A stretch of DNA of 64,000 bases from Mariniblastus sp. (GCA_029251085.1 JAQXDZ010000061.1:46210-110209); one strand, 5' to 3'. Shown: positions 50,774 through 61,177, numbered from the stretch's first letter. A program made the numbers and translations. The notes: generated by a model not told the origin, from the sequence alone.

Positions 50774-52126
50774 ATGCAAATGAGATGGCTATTAGTTCTC
50801 GGCTGCCTCCTGATCACTGCTTGCAGTAATCCGGGCGACGAGACATCCCAAACCAAGAATTCTACGCCGGCCCAAGTCGCGTCGAAAACAGAATCTCCGG
50901 AAGCAACACCTGCTTCGGAAGAAAAGAAACCGGAACCACCCAAGGAAGAAGCTAAGCCTGAACCAAAGCAGGAAGAAGCCAAGCCTGAACCAAAACAGGA
51001 AGAAGCTAAGCCTGAACCAAAACAGGAAGAAACTAAGCCTGACGTTACCGACGCAACACCGGCTGAGCAAATTAAGACAATCATCGCCGAATATTCTAAG
51101 GCCCAAGGTAGCCTGATGACCGAGGCAAGAAAAATGCCGGGGAACAAGGGCCGCGATTTCTACTACGCGAAACTTCCCGAACTACAGCAGAAATGCGGAA
51201 CTGATCTAAACGCAGTTGTCGCTGCCAACGCAGATAATCCCGCTAACTTCGACGCGATCATGTGGATTACCATGAACATGGCCGGGTCGGAAGCTGGGAC
51301 CAAAGCAATGGACACATTGTTTGAAAAGTACATTGACAACGAAAAAATGGTCAACCTTTGCGGCGTCCTCGCACAAGGCAGAATGCCCGTTAAAAATGTT
51401 GATGAAAAGCTCGAGCAATTGATCGAGGAGTCCCCGCACGAGGCTGTGAAGGCTTCGGCAACGATGGCTCTAGCCAAAACCGTCAAAGACGAAACTCGTG
51501 CAGAAGAACTGTACGAATCTCTGATCGCCAACTACGGAGATTTGACAAGTCCGATGACTCGCGGCAAAACTTTTAAAGAAGCTGCCGACAATGCTCTCTT
51601 CCAACTGAAGTATCTAAGCATTGGCAAAGTCGCTCCCGATATCGAAGGGGAAGACCTTGATGGAGTCGCCTTTAAGCTGAGCGACTACCGCGGCAAAGTT
51701 GTCGTACTCGACTTCTGGGGCGATTGGTGACCACCGTGCCGGGCTATGTACCCACACGAGCGGTCGCTCGTAAAAACACTTGCTGACAAACCATTCGCAA
51801 TTATTGGTGTCAACAGTGATCGTGACCTGGAAAAAATCCGGGAAACAACCAAGCAGAAAAACATCTCATGGCGTAGTTTCTGGAACGGTCCTCAAGGAAC
51901 CGGCGGTCCCATTTCGACTCGCTGGGGTGTTACCGGATGGCCAACCATTTACATCATCGACGCTGAAGGAAAAATTCGGTACAAAAACGCGCGAGGTCCA
52001 AAAATGGACGAAGCACTTACTGAATTGTTAGCGGAAATGGGCCATGAAGTGGATCTCACGAATCATGAAGATCCCGGTGAAGCGCCAAAAGATGACGCAA
52101 AGGAAGACGCTAAACCTAATCCGTAA
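50774..52126 (+). CDS. TlpA/thioredoxin-like lipoprotein, probable selenoprotein (in-frame UGA at 51728..51730 = Sec, UxxC)
   Basis: ORFs 50774..51730 and 51746..52126 share one frame; read-through gives GKVVVLDFWGDW-U-PPCRAMYPHERSLVKTL...TRWGVTGWPTIYIIDAEGKIRYKNARG. Lipobox LLITACS at N-terminus. Confidence 0.85.
50945..51043 (+). repeat. In-frame 27-bp tandem repeat encoding EEAKPEPKQ (3 full copies plus partial)
   Basis: gaagaagctaagcctgaaccaaagcag x3 with minor variation, then gaagaaactaagcctgac. Confidence 0.9.
51756..51771 (+). promoter_or_regulatory. Candidate bacterial SECIS hairpin of the TlpA-like selenoprotein
   Basis: ACGAGC-GGUC-GCUCGU: perfect 6-bp stem, GGUC loop; loop begins 32 nt after the UGA (25 nt spacer + 6 nt stem). 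Confidence 0.75.
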
Positions 52127-52190
52127 CCTGAACTCTTAAGTTCATTTCATAGAGTTTTGCGTTAGCATAATTCTAACGAACGATACCACC

Positions 52191-52225
52191 ATGCGGCCTG
52201 AGTCTTCTCGGGCCGCATTTTTTTA
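52191..52225 (+). terminator. Rho-independent terminator between the two selenoprotein genes
   Basis: ATGCGGCCtgagtcttctcggGCCGCAT followed by TTTTTTT. Confidence 0.9.
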
Positions 52226-52245
52226 TCGCTCCACTCCCTCCAAGC

Positions 52246-52833
52246 TCACGACCGCCAATTCGGTTTCTCCGACTTCCACGACTCTTCCGACGTCGTCATC
52301 CAGTCTTCCAAATCAACCCCGAGACCATCCGCGATCCGGTTGATGTAATTAAAATAAGAAATCACCTGAGTCGCGACCGTAATTTGATCATCCGCCAAAC
52401 CGACTTTTCGCAATCGATCAATGTTAGCCTGCGACATCTCTGCCGGCCGGCATGTCAACTCGACTGCATATTCGCAAAGCGCCGTATCTATCTCACTGAA
52501 ATTACAATTGCGATAATCGAAAACCAACAATTCTGCTAACTCTGTATTCCCAGACTCCAGACCGAAGTCTCTGGCATGGAACAGCGTTCAGTAAAAACAA
52601 TCATTGGCGTTACTGACAACCGTCGCCAACATCTCACGTTGCGCCCCGGAAAGGTGATTGTCAGTCTTCATGATGGAAACGTAGAGATTCATCGAAGCGT
52701 TCGCACTCGCGCCATCCTGACTCATCACCCGGATAATATTGGCAACGTCGCCTGCCCGCTCAACCGCCGACTGGTATAGCCGCGCAGTTTTTCCAGTCGC
52801 GTTCTCAATTGAAACTTGTTCGATATAGGCCAT
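52246..52833 (-). CDS. AhpD/carboxymuconolactone decarboxylase-like (peroxidase-related) protein, probable selenoprotein (in-frame UGA at 52590..52588 = Sec, CxxU)
   Basis: ORFs 52588..52833 and 52246..52530 share one frame with no other stop between them; read-through gives LSGAQREMLATVVSNANDCFY-U-TLFHARDFGLESGNTELAELLVFDYRNCNFSEIDTALCEYAVELT. Confidence 0.85.
52557..52574 (-). promoter_or_regulatory. Candidate bacterial SECIS hairpin of the AhpD-like selenoprotein
   Basis: On - strand CCAGA-GACUUCGG-UCUGG: 5-bp stem, 8-nt loop starting with G; 18 nt between UGA and the loop. Alternative fold: CCA-(GA bulge)-GAC-UUCG-GUC-UGG. Confidence 0.7.
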
Positions 52834-52964
52834 CGGTCACTCTTATCTCTGAAACTCAAAATACTTAGATTTCAAAAACGATTGATTACAATTACATTTA
52901 AATCCATTAGCAACTCCAAAGCCAGTGGCAAGCAAATCCAACCTAACTTAATTCGGCAGGCAAG

Positions 52965-53351
52965 ATGACTCGAAAAACATTTTCAACAGATTCTGATTTC
53001 GAAAAAAAAGCTGGATACTCTCGCGCAGTTGTGCAGGACAATTGGTGCTTTGTTTCGGGAACCACTGGCTACGATTACACGACCATGTTTATGCCTCCGG
53101 ACATTCAGACACAAACACAAAACTGCATCGAGACGATTCGACAAACACTTGAGAATGCAGGATTTTCACTCTCAGACATCGTAAGAGCTAATTACTACGT
53201 GACAAATCAGTCCGACGCCGAGCTTGCGTTCCCTGTCCTTGGAACGGCATTCGCGTCCATCCGCCCTGCCGCCACAATGATTGTGTGTGGATTGATTCGC
53301 CCCGAAATGCTCATCGAAGTCGAAGTCACGGCCTTGAAATCGAAAACTTAA
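52965..53351 (+). CDS. RidA/YjgF-family protein
   Basis: VSGTTGYDYTTM...IRQTLENAGFSLSDIVRANYYVTNQSDAELAFPVLGTAF...ATMIVCGLIRPEMLIEVEVTALK. Confidence 0.88.
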   Translation: MTRKTFSTDSDFEKKAGYSRAVVQDNWCFVSGTTGYDYTTMFMPPDIQTQTQNCIETIRQTLENAGFSLSDIVRANYYVTNQSDAELAFPVLGTAFASIRPAATMIVCGLIRPEMLIEVEVTALKSKT

Positions 53352-53376
53352 ATCGACCGAAGCAAGGGGTTAAGCA

Positions 53377-54741
53377 TTAGAGGCCTAGACGTTTTTTAAT
53401 TTCGTCCTTCACGACTTGAGTATTGGCTTTTAGGTATACCGGAGGATTGGCACACTCACTTGCGATTCCCTCAAGCGTCGACTCGTGATAGCCCACTTTA
53501 AAATCGGTAAACTTCAGCCCATGGGCCGTACTGATGACGACGGTTCGATCATGCGGTTTAATCACCCCGCGATTCACAAGTTTTTCGAGAACTGCAAGCG
53601 CGACGCCCGTGTGAGGACAAGTAAACATCCCAGTCAAATCTGCCCGCGCTGATGCCGCAGCAAGTTCCTGCTCAGTCGCCTGCTCAACAATGCCATCCGT
53701 TTCCTCGACCGCTTTCACCGCTTTCTCATAGCTAACTGGGTCACCAATTCGAATCGCGTTCGCCAGTGTTTCCCCCGCAGTTACAGATGTCTTGTCCGCG
53801 AAGCCGGTTTTGAAGGACTGGTAGAACGGATCTGCCCTTTCAGCCTGGGCAGCAACCAATCGTGGCATCCGATTGATTAAACCAAGGTCCAGCATCAAAC
53901 GAAACCCTTTGTGAAGGGCACTGATATTTCCAAGATTTCCGACAGGAATAATAATCCAATCAGGAACTTCCCAATCGAACTGACGACAAATTTCAATGCC
54001 CACCGTTTTCTGACCTTCAATCCGAAGACTATTCATTGAGTTCGCAAGATAAATACTTTGATCTTCAGTGACCTCCTGAACAATCTTCATACACCCGTCA
54101 AAATCGGTATCGAGTGCTAATACATGCGCTCCATTAGCAACGGGCTGAATCAATTGCGCAGTACTTACTTTTCCAGCCGGCAAGAATATGATTGCCGGAA
54201 TTCCAGCATAGGCAGCATAGGCAGCCAAAGCTGCACTTGTATCTCCAGTGCTCGCACAGGCCACTGCCTGCACTGGATTGTTGGGCATCGTCATCATCTG
54301 CTTCACAACACTGACGAGGACGGTCATCCCCAGGTCTTTAAAACTGCCAGTATGACTGTTTCCACAAAGCTTGATCCAAAGCTCCGACAAACCAAGTTGT
54401 TGACCTAACCGGTCAGCCCAAAAGAGGTTTGTATTCCCTTCACACATGCTGACAACATTTTCGTCACGCAAATCTGGAATCACCCATTCCCTCATTCCCC
54501 AGACACCACTGCCGAAAGGCCAATTCGTGGTGCTCGCCCGAGAATCAAATAACTGCTGCCACTTGTAAGCGTTGCGATCCTGCAACGGCGGGCGATCGTG
54601 ATAGACCTCTAACAGCGAATTGCACTTAGGGCACCGATAAAGAACGTCGTAAATTGAATGCTTACCTTCGCAACCCGCGAAGCAGCGAAAATAAACCTTT
54701 TGATCAGTCAATTCAGGAGAAAACGTTGCAGCAGAGGACAT
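53377..54741 (-). CDS. thrC: Threonine synthase
   Basis: [10 protein letters not shown] zinc motif; [77 protein letters not shown]. Confidence 0.9.
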   Translation of the reverse strand: MSSAATFSPELTDQKVYFRCFAGCEGKHSIYDVLYRCPKCNSLLEVYHDRPPLQDRNAYKWQQLFDSRASTTNWPFGSGVWGMREWVIPDLRDENVVSMCEGNTNLFWADRLGQQLGLSELWIKLCGNSHTGSFKDLGMTVLVSVVKQMMTMPNNPVQAVACASTGDTSAALAAYAAYAGIPAIIFLPAGKVSTAQLIQPVANGAHVLALDTDFDGCMKIVQEVTEDQSIYLANSMNSLRIEGQKTVGIEICRQFDWEVPDWIIIPVGNLGNISALHKGFRLMLDLGLINRMPRLVAAQAERADPFYQSFKTGFADKTSVTAGETLANAIRIGDPVSYEKAVKAVEETDGIVEQATEQELAAASARADLTGMFTCPHTGVALAVLEKLVNRGVIKPHDRTVVISTAHGLKFTDFKVGYHESTLEGIASECANPPVYLKANTQVVKDEIKKRLGL

Positions 54742-54909
54742 AGATGTTCCTAGATCAATTTCAAATTAGCGATGGCCCGATGATAGAGCAATCGGCACCC
54801 TCACGGCAAACGCAATCTAACAGAGAGCCACTTTGCTGAGAATCAAGATCAAGAAAAACTTGGAATAACAGCCAAACTGCGGTCGAAACTCTCAGAACCA
54901 ATCGATTAA

Positions 54910-56682
54910 TTACGATATCGCATTAATGATGTCCACCAATGCCTTCCGGTCGATCGGCTTGGGGAGGAAACCGTCTGCACCTGCATTGTACGAATTGCTA
55001 ACATCCTGAGGCTGGACATTGGCGGAGATAACGATGATTCGCGGCTGATCAATTGCCACATTGGAGCGAATTTTCCGCATCGCTTCGTAACCATCCATCA
55101 CAGGCATCTGAAGATCCATAAAGATCAAATCGTAAGGCGACTTATTTACAAATTCGACAGCCTCTAAACCGTCCACAGCCACATCGGCCGTAAATCCAAC
55201 CTGACCTAAAATCTTCACGGCCAGCAAGCGGTTTACAGGATTGTCCTCCACAATCAAGATCTTGAGCTTTTTGCTTGTCTCAACTTCGATTCGGTCACTC
55301 GGCTCTTCTCGTTGAGGTGAGACAACCCTCAGCGGAAGCGACAATACAAACTCAGTCCCAACTCCAACGGTGCTGTTAACGGTCAAATCACCTGACATCA
55401 AACGGCTCAAACGCCTTGCAATGCTCAAGCCCAAACCAGTTCCTTCGTATTCCCTGGAGTGTGAGGAATCCACCTGTTGAAACGGGCTAAATATTTTTTC
55501 CATATCCGAAGTTGGAATTCCAACTCCTGTGTCAGAAATTGCAAATAATAAATTTTCAGCCTGAGTCCTCACACTAACGGTAATCTGACCTTCCGACGTA
55601 AACTTGATAGCATTGCCAATCAGATTTACCAAGATCTGCCTCACTCGTGGCTCGTCTCCAAGAATGCACTCCGGCACCGACGGATCGTATTTGATGAGAA
55701 CCGGCACTTGACTCTCAGCATTGGCAGATGTGCAAACCCGAACCGATGCTTCTACCAACGACTTTAAGTCGATTGTGTTTTCTGAAATCCTCAACTCGTT
55801 TGCTTCGATTTTTGAAAAATCAAGGATATCTGTAATCAAATTAAGCAAGTGGTTACTTGAATCCCAGATGATATTTGCGAACTCAAACTGCTCAGCGTTT
55901 AATGATGTGTCTCGCATCAAATCCGACATGCCGATAATGGCATTGAGTGGCGTTCGAATCTCATGACTCATGGTTGCCAAAAAAGTACTTTTCGCGCGAT
56001 TCGAGGAATCCGCCATTTCCTTGGCGCTCATTAATTCGTCCGCCTGCGCTGCCAGCATGTCTTGAACAATTTTTAATTGTCGCACAGTCGACTGAAGTTC
56101 TTCTTCACGCATCGCATCGGAAATCTTTGTGGCGGCCATGGAGGCGATCGTCACAAGAATCTCTTCATGCTTTTCAGTGTAAAAATTGACTTTGGAATTT
56201 TCGGAATCAATGACACCAATGCACTCGCCGTGCAACACAATCGGAACCGCAAGTTCGGAAAGTCGAAATTCATCATCGAGAATGTAACGCGAATCAAGCC
56301 GAGTATCTTGAATACGCTCAGGCTTCAAATTTGCAGCGACTGAACCGACGATACCGTCACCAATTGGAATCGTGATCGGGTCAACAATCACTCGTCCCTC
56401 GGGACTTTTAGGACCGTAGGCAGCAGCTTGAACCAGCTCGCCGGTCGTTCGGTCGATCAAATAGATTACACAATCATCGAATCCAATCCCGGCAATAGCG
56501 CGATCAGCGATGAGCCAAAAAATTTCATCGAGGGAAGATTTTTGCAGCAGATCAAGCGCAAAGGTGCTAAGCAGTTTAAGATAATCTTCAGAATTTAAAT
56601 CTTCCGACCTGCTCATTCTCAATCCCAGCCCAGTCATTTCTTTTGAATTCGACGCGTCCGACGTTATTGAGACATTCCGCAA
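54910..56682 (-). CDS. GAF-domain hybrid sensor histidine kinase / response regulator
   Basis: GAF region; MSHEIRTPLNAIIGMSDLM H-box; NAIKFTSEGQITV; GTGLGLSIARRL; REC domain ILIVEDNPVNRLLAVKIL...DLIFMDLQMPVMDGYEAM. Confidence 0.93.
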   Translation of the reverse strand: MRNVSITSDASNSKEMTGLGLRMSRSEDLNSEDYLKLLSTFALDLLQKSSLDEIFWLIADRAIAGIGFDDCVIYLIDRTTGELVQAAAYGPKSPEGRVIVDPITIPIGDGIVGSVAANLKPERIQDTRLDSRYILDDEFRLSELAVPIVLHGECIGVIDSENSKVNFYTEKHEEILVTIASMAATKISDAMREEELQSTVRQLKIVQDMLAAQADELMSAKEMADSSNRAKSTFLATMSHEIRTPLNAIIGMSDLMRDTSLNAEQFEFANIIWDSSNHLLNLITDILDFSKIEANELRISENTIDLKSLVEASVRVCTSANAESQVPVLIKYDPSVPECILGDEPRVRQILVNLIGNAIKFTSEGQITVSVRTQAENLLFAISDTGVGIPTSDMEKIFSPFQQVDSSHSREYEGTGLGLSIARRLSRLMSGDLTVNSTVGVGTEFVLSLPLRVVSPQREEPSDRIEVETSKKLKILIVEDNPVNRLLAVKILGQVGFTADVAVDGLEAVEFVNKSPYDLIFMDLQMPVMDGYEAMRKIRSNVAIDQPRIIVISANVQPQDVSNSYNAGADGFLPKPIDRKALVDIINAIS

Positions 56683-57079
56683 ATGCCTGATGTCACTAGC
56701 GAATAACCTCGTCGTCTAAACGGAAGTACGCACCGACACTGCTTCCGTTCGTATTTACCGCTATTGTACTCTTGCACCTCATCATGTTCCAAATTCGCTT
56801 TTTGGCCTAGTTTTAATGAAAATCACAGCTTTATTACCCACGAAGTACAACCGAAGCGCTGTAACCCTTAGAACATATCAACAATTAACCAAACAACAGG
56901 CAAACCAGCAGGCTCCTAGAACCAGGGAAAAGCAATTTTAACGCCACATTTACCATTTCGTTCCCTATCTGTTTCATGCCGCCCAAGGGCTAACTGAAAA
57001 CGGACAACCTTGAACTTATCCTGTGAGTTCAACAAAAACCTGACTTACTCAAAATCAATAAATCCAAAAGACTAGTTGC

Positions 57080-58225
57080 ATGAAGATCGCCCGCTTTGAG
57101 ACCGAACATTTTTTTGCTCGATATGAATTCAACACCCCCTATCAACTTTGCAACTCTGATTGTGAAACCATGTCGATCGAAACATTGCTCGAACTGGCTG
57201 ATGTTTCAATCACTGACTTTACTCAACAAACTCTCGGCTACACGGAATCGCAAGGCAATCCGGAACTCAGGCAAAACATCGCGAACACTTACCAGTCGTG
57301 CTCACCAGAAAACGTCATCGTCTTGGCGACTCCCGTCGAAGGAATCTACCTGACAGCGCGTGCGCTACTGAACCCCGGAGATGAAGTGATCGTGCTTTCG
57401 CCGGCCTATGATGCCTTGATTAACATGTTTGAACACGTAGTAGGAAACGAAAATGTAAAGAAATGGAATTTCCATTCGAGCGATGGTGGTTGGGAATTGA
57501 GGATTGAAGAGCTAACTCAACTATTGTCCCCCAAGACAAAAATGATCGTCGTCAATTTTCCACACAATCCCACTGGCTACATTCCGAGCCCACAGATGCA
57601 GCAGAAAATAATCGCCATTGCGGAACAAAATGATGTCTGGCTTTTTTCGGACGAAATGTATTTTGGACTGACTCATGAAGGGACCAGTCAAATTCCATCC
57701 ATGGCCGACCTTTCGCCAAAAGCAATTGTGCTTTCCGGGCTTTCCAAAACCTACGGGCTCCCCGGTTTACGGACTGGCTGGCTCGTTGTCCCCGATGATC
57801 AACTCATTGACGATTACGTGAACTGGAAATTTTACACGAGTATTTGCTCGCCGGGGCCGTCTGAATTCCTCGCCACCGCCGCCCTCAAAATCTGGAAAGA
57901 ATTACGGCAACGCAGCCTAACCCAAATCAGCTCAAACCTAAAGATCGCGGACGAGTTCTTTCATCGATGGCCAAACCATTTTACTTGGAACCGACCTTTG
58001 GCTGGATCTACCGCGCTAGTGCGATTTCATGTCAACTCCGTAAGCCAAATTACTGAACGACTCGCGGCAGAAGCCGGTGTGTTAATTCAATCTGGCAAAA
58101 CTCTCGGCAGCGACGATCAACACATGCGCATCGGATTCGGACGGGCAGCATTCTCCACCGCGCTTGGTAAATTTGACGACTGGCTGACTGACAATCCGAA
58201 AATCGTTGAAAATCAAAAACAATAA
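57080..58225 (+). CDS. PLP-dependent class I/II aminotransferase
   Basis: LSPAYDALINMFEHV, NFPHNPTGYIP, LFSDEMYFGL, VLSGLSKTYGLPGLRTGWLV. Confidence 0.9.
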   Translation: MKIARFETEHFFARYEFNTPYQLCNSDCETMSIETLLELADVSITDFTQQTLGYTESQGNPELRQNIANTYQSCSPENVIVLATPVEGIYLTARALLNPGDEVIVLSPAYDALINMFEHVVGNENVKKWNFHSSDGGWELRIEELTQLLSPKTKMIVVNFPHNPTGYIPSPQMQQKIIAIAEQNDVWLFSDEMYFGLTHEGTSQIPSMADLSPKAIVLSGLSKTYGLPGLRTGWLVVPDDQLIDDYVNWKFYTSICSPGPSEFLATAALKIWKELRQRSLTQISSNLKIADEFFHRWPNHFTWNRPLAGSTALVRFHVNSVSQITERLAAEAGVLIQSGKTLGSDDQHMRIGFGRAAFSTALGKFDDWLTDNPKIVENQKQ

Positions 58226-58404
58226 TTGTTGACTATCGGTTAAATTTCATGAGCAGTGCTGTTTTAAAGAATGACTCCCATCGCAATCCTGAACGAACTT
58301 GCATTCAACCGTGCCCCGTCAACTCAACATCCTTTCCACTGAAGCTCTCCGCCGACCTTATCCAAGACAATCAAAGAGACCCCACCTAACAGAAAGCATT
58401 GATT

Positions 58405-59616
58405 GTGAAATCTTTATTCAATGAACTTGATTCCACCGATCGCAAATTTGGTTCCGGGTGGATCAGTGGCACTTTAGGAATTCTGCTTTCGGGCATGGGC
58501 TTAGCCGCCGTCATCGGATTCCTATATCCAGACCTTCTTACCGTCCAAGAACTTCGGTACGGATTTTACAGAGAGAATTTATTTTGGATTAGACCACTTT
58601 TGTTTGCCGTTCTGACCGTAGCGTATCTGCTTGGCATTACCAACTTAGCACTCCGCAAAAACAAAACGTTAGGATTCACTACCCTTGGTCTGGCACTAAC
58701 AGCAAGCCTCTTAGGTGGCGCCTCTGCCGAATCCGCTCAAGACATCAAGGGAGACGTTTCACTAGGTCTCGATTTCTTTTTCCTAAACTTAATAATGCTT
58801 GGTGCACTGTTTATTCCGCTCGAACGGATTTTCAAAAAGGTTGATCAACGGGTATTGCGATACGAATGGCGTGAAGATTTATTATATTTCTTTATCAGTA
58901 AACTGTTCATTCAGTTCTTAACCCTTCTTTCGCTCGCACCAGCGCTCACATTACTGGCGAACACACAGTGGGCCAGCGGTCTCCGGGAAGCAATCGCCAG
59001 CCAAAATATCGGACTCCAAATCTTGGAGATCATGTTCTTTACAGATTTGGCTCAATATTGGTTCCATCGCTGTTTTCATCGATTCCCACTACTCTGGAAT
59101 TTCCATGCCGTGCATCATTCAGCACAGGCAATGGACTGGATGGCTGGCTCGAGAATGCACATCCTCGAAGTCATTCTCCTGCGTAGCTTTACGACCCTGC
59201 CGATGTATCTAATTGGATATGCTGAACCGGCACTTTACGGATATATTCTGTTGGTCTATCTCTCATCCGTATTCATCCACTCCAATATCGGTATCCGATT
59301 CCACTGGCTCGAGTACGTCATTGCCACACCGCGATTTCATCACTGGCACCACGGCATTGAAAAAGAAGCAATCAACAAAAACTATGCGGTTCACTTTCCG
59401 GCTCTCGATATGATTTTCGGCACCTACTACTTTCCCAAAGACGAATGGCCCAAAGGCTATGGGATCGAAGGCAATCCCGTCCCCCGACATTATTGGAATC
59501 AGTTCTTGTACCCGTTCTTCAAAAAACGAATGGAAAACAAAACTCCAACCCCCAATCTCGTGGAACGTTTGAACGATTCCCCTACATCCAAGGACACACC
59601 CACTCCAAATGACTAA
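58405..59616 (+). CDS. Sterol desaturase / fatty acid hydroxylase-family membrane protein
   Basis: Histidine boxes HRCFHRFPLLWNFHAVHHSAQAMDW and FHHWHHG; multiple TM helices. Confidence 0.9.
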   Translation: MKSLFNELDSTDRKFGSGWISGTLGILLSGMGLAAVIGFLYPDLLTVQELRYGFYRENLFWIRPLLFAVLTVAYLLGITNLALRKNKTLGFTTLGLALTASLLGGASAESAQDIKGDVSLGLDFFFLNLIMLGALFIPLERIFKKVDQRVLRYEWREDLLYFFISKLFIQFLTLLSLAPALTLLANTQWASGLREAIASQNIGLQILEIMFFTDLAQYWFHRCFHRFPLLWNFHAVHHSAQAMDWMAGSRMHILEVILLRSFTTLPMYLIGYAEPALYGYILLVYLSSVFIHSNIGIRFHWLEYVIATPRFHHWHHGIEKEAINKNYAVHFPALDMIFGTYYFPKDEWPKGYGIEGNPVPRHYWNQFLYPFFKKRMENKTPTPNLVERLNDSPTSKDTPTPND

Positions 59617-59780
59617 AATTGAATCGCGTGATAACAATCACCATTTGTTTGAATTGCAGGCGATTCAAGTCGAGGACACCTCGTGTTGAATTCAAAAGAC
59701 AATTGTTGATAATCAGACCAATCAATTACCAACCAACGCCTCACCAATAGATGCCGAGAGCATCACACCCGGAGAACCAA

Positions 59781-60284
59781 ATGCTCAGCGACACAATGCA
59801 ACAGGCACTCAACCAACAAATTAATGAAGAGTTTTGTTCCGCCTTTATTTATCTCGGGATGTCGGCCGAAGCGGATCGCATCGGACTGCCAGGATTCAGC
59901 AACTGGTTCAAAATGCAATATCAAGAAGAACTCGGACACGCCGAGCGATTCTTTAATTATATTTTGGAGAGAAACGGTTCGGTCGATTTGCTACCTATCG
60001 GAAAACCTGAGTTAACCGAAGAAACGCCGCTCAGCTTATTCGAAAAATCCCTCAAACACGAACGGCATATCACCGTTTGCGTTTCACGATTAAAAGATCT
60101 CGCCCGCGGTGAATCGGATCATGCAACAGACGTTTTTCTAGAATGGTTCGTCCGTGAACAAGTCGAAGAAGAGTCCAATGCTCAAAACGTAATTGATCAA
60201 TTAAGACTTGTCGGCGATAACGCCAACGGCCTATTTTTAATTGACCGGGAATTGGCAACGCGCACCGCCACTCCAGCTGAATGA
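59781..60284 (+). CDS. Ferritin
   Basis: MLSDTMQQALNQQINEEFCSAFIYLGMSAEADRIGLPGFSNWFKMQYQEELGHAERFFNYILERNGSVDLLPI; VREQVEEESNAQNVIDQL. Confidence 0.93.
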   Translation: MLSDTMQQALNQQINEEFCSAFIYLGMSAEADRIGLPGFSNWFKMQYQEELGHAERFFNYILERNGSVDLLPIGKPELTEETPLSLFEKSLKHERHITVCVSRLKDLARGESDHATDVFLEWFVREQVEEESNAQNVIDQLRLVGDNANGLFLIDRELATRTATPAE

Positions 60285-60502
60285 TTTTGACCCAGAAACG
60301 CGATCTCGAGTTCTAAATTCTGACTCCCGAGATCTCACAATCAAAAAATCAGCGGGAAGATTGGGCGGCTAGGTGATTTAACGCAATCTTCGAAAATCTC
60401 GAAACCGGCTCACACCATTCTGTCGCCAGAGCCACCCCTGAATCGACCTTTAAATATCTTGCCAGGATTCACAACAAGGAATGGGTGCGAGGCAACGCAA
60501 AC

Positions 60503-61177
60503 ATGAGTGAAAACATATTTTCCCCGGGCCCGTCCAAAAACACGGTGATGGATGCCAGTAAAAAAATTCGACAAGTACCTCAAAACTGGATCCTGCTTCC
60601 CCCGGGTGACGCGGCGCTAACGCGACGAACCAAGGCGGCTGGCGACCACTGGATTGTCAAAGAGAAAAAAGGGAGAAGAAATTATTCCAAGGGCGTATGG
60701 GCACCCAAAACTACGATCGAACAAATCCGCAAAGACTTGGCTGCCGAACGTTCCACCGAGGGCTTTGCAAAACGAAAGAAAGCAGCCGCCAAACGCCGCA
60801 TTAAAATCCAAGCTGAATATGTCGATGATTTCCATGGTGCCGTTGTCACCTTCCTCGATTTCCATCCGAATCACACACAGTTGGCGCGTCAGATGGCGTC
60901 TGCCGTCACCCAACACGCAACTCCCGTCGGCAGCGGCACGGTTGCCCGCACAAAAAGAATTCCCATTGAACACAGAGCTGAAGCCGCAGTTATCGCCTGG
61001 ATGCGTCACCAAACCACAGGCTATGACAACATGGTGGTACAGCGGGTTAAAGGTAAACGGCGTGAGATAAGACGAAAATTGGCGAAACGATCTAAAAAGC
61101 TCCTAAGCCAATATCGAGTAGGGGAACCCGTTTCGCAGGATTGCCCGCTTCAAATTGCACTGACAAAAACAGCTTGA
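60503..61177 (+). CDS. DUF2293-like protein
   Basis: EAAVIAWMRHQTTGYDNMVVQRVKGKRREIRRKLAKRSKKLLSQYR. Confidence 0.75.
   Translation: MSENIFSPGPSKNTVMDASKKIRQVPQNWILLPPGDAALTRRTKAAGDHWIVKEKKGRRNYSKGVWAPKTTIEQIRKDLAAERSTEGFAKRKKAAAKRRIKIQAEYVDDFHGAVVTFLDFHPNHTQLARQMASAVTQHATPVGSGTVARTKRIPIEHRAEAAVIAWMRHQTTGYDNMVVQRVKGKRREIRRKLAKRSKKLLSQYRVGEPVSQDCPLQIALTKTA

Noticed and set aside
50584-51147. Minus-strand 187-aa ORF with SSCFGSGLA repeats
   Set aside because: Antisense of the EEAKPEPKQ tandem repeat in the lipoprotein gene; shadow ORF.
51728-51730. Treating the TlpA-like gene as a pseudogene or as two separate genes split at the TGA
   Set aside because: The TGA falls exactly on the catalytic Cys codon, the rest of the frame is intact, a SECIS-like hairpin follows, and a second gene nearby shows the same pattern. 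Pseudogene/sequencing error remains the alternative until Sec machinery is confirmed.
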